DNA from: an uncultured Clostridia bacterium
GTDB lineage: Bacteria > Bacillota > Clostridia > Lachnospirales > Lachnospiraceae
Length of the DNA: 57,650 nucleotides
Direction: 5' to 3'
Assembly (NCBI GenBank): GCA_948467395.1
Contig: CAOKDX010000020.1
Coordinates: forward strand, 1 to 57,650
Shown here: positions 53,880 through 57,650 of the stretch, one piece after another
Numbering within the stretch: position 1 is the stretch's first letter
How the letters are laid out: each line of letters starts with the position of its first letter
The notes under the pieces: model-generated
What the model saw: the letters and a program-made list of their open reading frames with translations, nothing else
What the model was told of the DNA's origin: nothing
Databases searched by the model: none
Translations under genes and position numbers: made by a program

Positions 53880-54332
53880 ATGATGATGTCTGATTTTTAT
53901 AGAAACGATCCGTTTGACCGCTTATTTTTTGATCTTCCGCTGTATCATGGGAGAGACCGCAGGAGAATGGGAAGAAAGCCATATCCTTCCCGGCGCAGCA
54001 GTCTGATGAAAACCGATGTAAGGGAAGGCAGGGACGGATATGAGCTGATGATGGAGCTGCCGGGTTTCCGGAAGGAAGAAATAAAGGTTTCCCTGGAGGA
54101 CGGTTATCTGACTGTCGATGCGGGGAAGGAAGAAGAAACCGGGGGAGATGGGAAATATATCTGCCGTGAACGTTTTTCCGGCGCCTGCCAGAGAAAATTC
54201 TATGTGGGGGAAGAGATAACGGATACAGATATCCGGGGAGAGCTGAGGGATGGTATACTGATGATCACCATCCCAAAGAGGGAGGCCAGACCTGCTGTGG
54301 AAGAAAAGAAATATATTACCATTGAGGGCTGA
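53880..54332 (+). CDS. Small heat-shock protein Hsp20 (second of two)
   Basis: The 150-residue paralogue has the same layout as its neighbour: a Phe/Asp/Arg-rich N-terminus (DRLFFDLPLYHGRDRRRMG), the alpha-crystallin domain from about 42 (MKTDVREGRDGYELMMELPGF), and the tail PAVEEKKYITIEG with ITI. It is more basic at the N-terminus, so it may form mixed oligomers. ATG 53880 has AGGAGG at 8 nt; two more ATG codons follow directly (53883, 53886). It lies in the CIRCE operon and probably arose by tandem duplication. Confidence 0.94.
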   Translation: MMMSDFYRNDPFDRLFFDLPLYHGRDRRRMGRKPYPSRRSSLMKTDVREGRDGYELMMELPGFRKEEIKVSLEDGYLTVDAGKEEETGGDGKYICRERFSGACQRKFYVGEEITDTDIRGELRDGILMITIPKREARPAVEEKKYITIEG

Positions 54333-54377
54333 CGAGTATTCCTCCTAAAGAAAAGGGAAAAAATAGGTAAACAGGGA

Positions 54378-54406
54378 TTGAAATTTCTGCCGGGATAGGT
54401 TATTCT
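54378..54406 (+). promoter_or_regulatory. Promoter of the ZTP-riboswitch purine operon
   Basis: TTGAAA (54378-54383) and TATTCT (54401-54406) are 17 bp apart; transcription starts near 54413, just ahead of the riboswitch. Confidence 0.7.
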
Positions 54407-54416
54407 ATTAGTAGAT

Positions 54417-54561
54417 TCCATATAACTGGCGGAGAGACGTTTGCGGGAAACCGGCAAAGGTTCGTGGGAGCACCCACGGGAAGTATGGAGATGAAAGAGA
54501 GCCGACCGCCTGGGCGACCAACTGTAATTTTGGCCGTTCGGGTGATCGGCTCAATATTTTT
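54417..54561 (+). promoter_or_regulatory. ZTP riboswitch (pfl motif) with terminator
   Basis: The outer helix is TCCATA (54417-54422) with TATGGA (54484-54489), enclosing a stable CGTGGG-AGCA-CCCACG hairpin. The hallmark CCGCCTGGGC (54507-54516) of the pfl/ZTP aptamer follows. GAGCCGA (54499-54505) can pair with TCGGCTC (54546-54552), followed by AATATTTTT, to form a terminator that competes with the aptamer. ZTP, which builds up when 10-formyl-tetrahydrofolate is short, would bind and allow read-through into genes that use this cofactor. Confidence 0.93.
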
Positions 54562-54579
54562 GGAAATGGAGGAAAGGGA

Positions 54580-55293
54580 ATGAAGAAAATCTCACTGGAA
54601 AACGAATTGAAAAGCAATGCGTACCCCGGCAGGGGCATCGTGATGGGAAAGACCCCTAATGGAAAATATGCGGTGACGGCATATTTTATTATGGGGCGGA
54701 GCGAGAACAGCCGCAACCGTGTCTTTGTGGAGGACGGTGAGGGAATCCGCACCCAGGCATTTGATCCCTCGAAGCTCAGCGATCCCAGCCTGATCATCTA
54801 TGCGCCGGTGCGTGTCCTGGGAAATAAGACCATTGTCACCAACGGCGACCAGACCGATACGATCTATGAGCGGATGGACAGCCAGCAGACCTTTGAACAG
54901 GCGCTGCGCACAAGGGAATTTGAACCGGATGCCCCCAATTACACACCGAGAATTTCCGGCATTATGCATATAGGGAATGGATCCTATCATTATGCCATGT
55001 CCATTCTTAAGAGCAGCCATGGCAATCCGGACTCCTGTCAGCGCTATACATTCGCCTACAGCGATCCATTGGCGGGAGAGGGGCATTTTATCCATACCTA
55101 TATGTGCGATGGCGATCCGCTGCCCAGCTTTGAGGGGGAGCCGAAGCTGGTGGAAATGGAGGATGATATGGATGCCTTTACCGATAGGCTCTGGCAGAGC
55201 CTCAATGAAGACAATAAGGTGTCTCTTTTTGTCCGTTATATTGAGATTGAGACAGGAAAATATACATCGAAGATTGTAAATAAGAATCACTAA
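54580..55293 (+). CDS. purO: IMP cyclohydrolase, PurO type
   Basis: This enzyme closes the ring of FAICAR to IMP, the last step of purine synthesis. The 237-residue protein belongs to the PurO-type family first known from archaea: [33 protein letters not shown] (residues 18-50), [13 protein letters not shown] near residue 88, and [17 protein letters not shown] near 155. It is unrelated to the IMP cyclohydrolase half of PurH. GGAGG precedes the ATG. It lies directly behind a ZTP riboswitch and 32 bp before the AICAR formyltransferase that makes its substrate. Confidence 0.88.
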   Translation: MKKISLENELKSNAYPGRGIVMGKTPNGKYAVTAYFIMGRSENSRNRVFVEDGEGIRTQAFDPSKLSDPSLIIYAPVRVLGNKTIVTNGDQTDTIYERMDSQQTFEQALRTREFEPDAPNYTPRISGIMHIGNGSYHYAMSILKSSHGNPDSCQRYTFAYSDPLAGEGHFIHTYMCDGDPLPSFEGEPKLVEMEDDMDAFTDRLWQSLNEDNKVSLFVRYIEIETGKYTSKIVNKNH

Positions 55294-55325
55294 GACATGG
55301 ATTAAATAGAGAAAGGACTGTGACG

Positions 55326-56504
55326 ATGAAAGAGTTAGAGTTAAAATATGGCTGCAATCCAAACCAGAAACCTTCCCGTATTTTTATGGAGGACGGGGAT
55401 CTGCCCATCCGGGTGCTGAATGGAAAGCCCGGCTATATCAATTTTCTGGATGCCTTCAATGGCTGGCAGCTGGTTAAGGAACTGAAGAAAGCGACGGGGC
55501 ATCCGGCTGCCACATCTTTTAAACACGTTTCCCCTGCCGGGGCGGCGGTGGGACTTCCCCTCAGTGAGACGGAGGCGAAGATTTACTGGGTGGATGATCT
55601 GGGAGAGCTGACTCCGCTGGCCGCTGCCTATGCCAGAGCCAGGGGGGCGGACCGCATGTCCTCCTATGGCGACTTCATTGCCCTCTCCGATGTGTGTGAT
55701 GTATGCACAGCGAAGATGATTAAGAGGGAATTCTCGGACGGCATCATTGCTCCGGGATATGAGCCGGAGGCATTGGAGATACTGAAGGAAAAGAAAAAGG
55801 GCGCCTATGCCGTGATTGAAATGGATGCGGACTATGTGCCAAAGCAGCTGGAACGCAAGGAAGTGTTTGGTATTACCTTTGAACAGGGGCGAAACGAGCT
55901 GAATATTGATGATGATTTTTTTGCCAATGTGGTGACAGAGAATAAGGAAATTCCGGAGCTGGCTAAGATTGATATGGCAATTTCCATGATTACCCTGAAA
56001 TATACCCAGTCCAATTCCGTCTGTTTCGTGAAGGGCGGACAGGCCATCGGCATCGGCGCAGGGCAGCAGTCCCGCATCCACTGTACCAGGCTGGCAGGAA
56101 ATAAGGCGGATAACTGGTTCCTCCGCCAGTCGCCCCAGGTACTGAATCTTCCCTTTAAGGAGGACATGAAACGGGCAGACCGCGACAATGCCATTGATCT
56201 GTATATTGGAGAGGATTATATGGATGTGCTGGCGGATGGCGAGTGGGAACGGGTATTTACCGAGAAACCACCAGTGTTTACAAAGGAAGAAAAGGCGGCA
56301 TGGCTAAAGGAGTACGCAAAGGATGTGACATGTGGCTCCGATGCCTTCTTTCCCTTCAGTGATAATGTGGAACGGGCATTCCGCAGCGGCGTAAAATATA
56401 TTGCCCAGCCCGGGGGGTCGATCCGTGACCAGGATGTCATTGATGCCTGCAACAAGCACGGAATAGCCATGAGCTTCACCGGTCTGCGCCTATTCCATCA
56501 CTGA
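55326..56504 (+). CDS. Stand-alone AICAR formyltransferase (PurH C-terminal domain homologue)
   Basis: This enzyme transfers the formyl group of 10-formyl-tetrahydrofolate to AICAR. The 392-residue protein matches only the AICAR transformylase half of Pur[13 protein letters not shown] (9-20 region), [15 protein letters not shown] near residue 60 with the catalytic Lys-His, [35 protein letters not shown] and [34 protein letters not shown]. The IMP cyclohydrolase half is replaced by the neighbouring PurO protein. ATG 55326 has AAAGGA at 8 nt; GTG 55320 is too close to it. Confidence 0.93.
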   Translation: MKELELKYGCNPNQKPSRIFMEDGDLPIRVLNGKPGYINFLDAFNGWQLVKELKKATGHPAATSFKHVSPAGAAVGLPLSETEAKIYWVDDLGELTPLAAAYARARGADRMSSYGDFIALSDVCDVCTAKMIKREFSDGIIAPGYEPEALEILKEKKKGAYAVIEMDADYVPKQLERKEVFGITFEQGRNELNIDDDFFANVVTENKEIPELAKIDMAISMITLKYTQSNSVCFVKGGQAIGIGAGQQSRIHCTRLAGNKADNWFLRQSPQVLNLPFKEDMKRADRDNAIDLYIGEDYMDVLADGEWERVFTEKPPVFTKEEKAAWLKEYAKDVTCGSDAFFPFSDNVERAFRSGVKYIAQPGGSIRDQDVIDACNKHGIAMSFTGLRLFHH

Positions 56505-56539
56505 TAGATCAAAAATGGAAACTTAAAATAGAATAGTGG

Positions 56540-56567
56540 TTGACAATCTGGCCTCCTGTGGTAAAAT
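56540..56567 (+). promoter_or_regulatory. Promoter of bioB
   Basis: TTGACA (56540-56545) and TAAAAT (56562-56567) have a 16-bp spacer. The spacer and -10 overlap the left arm of an inverted repeat (separate entry). Confidence 0.8.
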
Positions 56568-56608
56568 GACGGTAGTGAATACCGGAAGAACCAATTTATC
56601 ACAGGAGG
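56552..56608. repeat. Inverted repeat linking the bioB promoter and ribosome binding site
   Basis: CCTCCTGTGGTAAA (56552-56565) and its near-perfect reverse complement TTTATCACAGGAGG (56595-56608) match at 13 of 14 positions, 29 bp apart. The left arm is in the promoter spacer and would not be transcribed, so the repeat cannot be an RNA hairpin. It could be an operator for a dimeric regulator. Confidence 0.6.
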
Positions 56609-56614
56609 ATTTAT

Positions 56615-57571
56615 ATGTATAAACAGTTAGCGGATGAGATAATAGCGGGGAGACGTCTGACTCGGGAGGATAATCTTTCTTTCCTCATAGAGGGGGATCT
56701 GGAGGAGTTAAAGGGAGAGGCTCACCGCATCCGGAAAGCCCTCTGCGGAAACCGGGTGGAGCTCTGTACCATCGTGAATGGACGTGCCGGGCGGTGCAGT
56801 GAGGACTGCCGGTTCTGCGCACAGTCGGCACACCATCCTACGGGGGCGCAGGAGCATACCATCCTGGAGGAGGACGATCTGGTGGAGGCATGCCGGCGCA
56901 GTGAGAAGGCCGGAGCCCGCCGCTTTTCGGTTGTTACGGCGGGCCGTGCCCTGTCAGGAGAGGATTTTCACCAGACGATCCAGGCATACCAGAGAATGCG
57001 GGAGGAGTGTAAGAATATCAGTCTCTGTGCCTCCCACGGACTGCTGGAGGAAGAACAGTTTGAAGGGCTGCGGGAGAGCGGCGTGACGATGTACCACGCC
57101 AATATTGAGACATCCCGGCGCAATTTTCCTCGTATTTGTACGACCCATACTTTCCAGGACAAGCTCACCTGTATCCGGCGGGCGAAGAGGGCGGGACTGC
57201 AGGTCTGCTCCGGCGGCATCATCGGAATGGGGGAGACCTGGGAGGACCGGCTGGATATGGCGCTGACCCTGGCCGAATATCAGGTAGATTCCATCCCCCT
57301 GAATGCGCTGATCCCTATACCGGGAACCCCGTTTGGGGAGCTGCCGGTTCTGACAGAGGATGAGATACTGCGCACGGCTGCCCTGTTCCGCTTTCTCAAT
57401 CCCACCGCCTATGTCCGTCTGGCAGCAGGACGTACCCTGATGCGGGACAGCGGAAGGGCGGCTTTCTTTGCCGGAGCCAATGCCGCCATCACAGGAGATA
57501 TGCTGACCACCTCCGGAAATAATATGAGGCAGGACAGGATGATGCTGAGAGAGAGCGGATTTGAGATATAG
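56615..57571 (+). CDS. bioB: Biotin synthase
   Basis: BioB is a radical-SAM enzyme that inserts sulfur into dethiobiotin. The 318-residue protein has the radical-SAM cluster motif CSEDCRFCAQSAHH (CxxxCxxC, near residue 59-66), the SLCASHG and YHANIETSRRNFPRICTTHTF blocks, the GGIIGMGETWEDRLDMAL loop, and the C-terminal FFAGANAAITGDMLTTSG region. Length is normal. The ATG has CACAGGAGG at 6 nt. It stands alone here; other biotin genes are not in the window, so the cell may take up dethiobiotin or carry them elsewhere. The remaining 79 bp to the window end hold nothing that I can assign. Confidence 0.96.
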   Translation: MYKQLADEIIAGRRLTREDNLSFLIEGDLEELKGEAHRIRKALCGNRVELCTIVNGRAGRCSEDCRFCAQSAHHPTGAQEHTILEEDDLVEACRRSEKAGARRFSVVTAGRALSGEDFHQTIQAYQRMREECKNISLCASHGLLEEEQFEGLRESGVTMYHANIETSRRNFPRICTTHTFQDKLTCIRRAKRAGLQVCSGGIIGMGETWEDRLDMALTLAEYQVDSIPLNALIPIPGTPFGELPVLTEDEILRTAALFRFLNPTAYVRLAAGRTLMRDSGRAAFFAGANAAITGDMLTTSGNNMRQDRMMLRESGFEI

Positions 57572-57650
57572 TAATCCGAATTGAAAAGTCTTTTAAGCAG
57601 GTGTGGTTTGCCACCTCATCAGCAAATGGCTAGACAGGCACGACAAAGGC

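Noticed and set aside
57572-57650. Possible terminator or gene start after bioB (AGGTG ... CACCT)
   Set aside because: The stem is only 5 bp, has no T-run, and no open frame with a ribosome binding site begins here.

Overview
The window reads as chromosomal DNA of a low-GC Gram-positive, spore-forming anaerobe of the Clostridia, most probably a Lachnospiraceae-type gut bacterium. The inference rests on several things seen here: GerW/YtfJ and its DUF2953 partner, a CIRCE heat-shock operator, FMN and ZTP riboswitches, strong AGGAGG ribosome binding sites, consensus TTGACA/TATAAT promoters, a large acyl-CoA dehydratase activase-type protein, and IMP synthesis done by two separate proteins (PurO-type plus a stand-alone AICAR formyltransferase). 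Most of the window is ordinary core genome; no insertion sequence, prophage or CRISPR array is visible.

Layout. 1-3.7 kb: 3' part of a tRNA-Asn with terminator, then two AT-richer accessory genes (a condensation-domain-like acyltransferase and a BspA-type leucine-rich-repeat secreted protein). 3.7-8 kb: a minus-strand membrane-lipid operon (PAP2 phosphatase, flippase-like protein, pssA, psd) divergent from uppP. 8-18.6 kb: amidase, rRNA pseudouridine synthase, RNase H, ppx-ppk1, a GH13 glucosidase, queA, a lipid kinase, tyrA. 18.7-25 kb: a wall-anchored choice-of-anchor A adhesin and a 1417-residue activase. 25-34.3 kb: a LysM coiled-coil protein, CorA, a rhomboid-like pseudoprotease, a giant double glycosyltransferase, two unknown proteins, DUF2953 and GerW. 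34.3-38.5 kb: rpmB and an FMN-riboswitch-controlled ribDE-BA-H operon. 38.5-43 kb: XRE regulator, DHH phosphoesterase, an ECF sigma/anti-sigma pair, a chemotaxis receptor. 43-48 kb: an Erm-type methyltransferase with its own leader peptide, GNAT, MATE, HAD and a Ca/Na antiporter. 48-57.6 kb: a DeoR-regulated PTS, a secreted metallophosphoesterase, CIRCE-controlled tandem Hsp20, a ZTP-riboswitch purine operon, and bioB.

The most interesting unit is the erm locus (43193-44290, minus strand). A good promoter drives a 5' leader of about 275 nt that encodes an eight-residue peptide, MGIIIRIR, ending in an Arg-X-Arg motif of the kind at which macrolide-bound ribosomes stall. Behind it lie complementary segments that can form either a U-tract terminator or a competing long helix. 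This looks like drug-inducible attenuation of an intrinsic Erm gene. Other points worth following are a 14-bp near-perfect inverted repeat around the bioB start, 20-bp-period repeats over the deoR promoter, the discoidin-linked double GT-C protein, and the LysM / charged-helix / LysM-like protein.

Start sites were chosen by ribosome binding site and promoter position; many genes are therefore shorter than the longest open frame. All family assignments come from reading motifs by eye, not from database searches.
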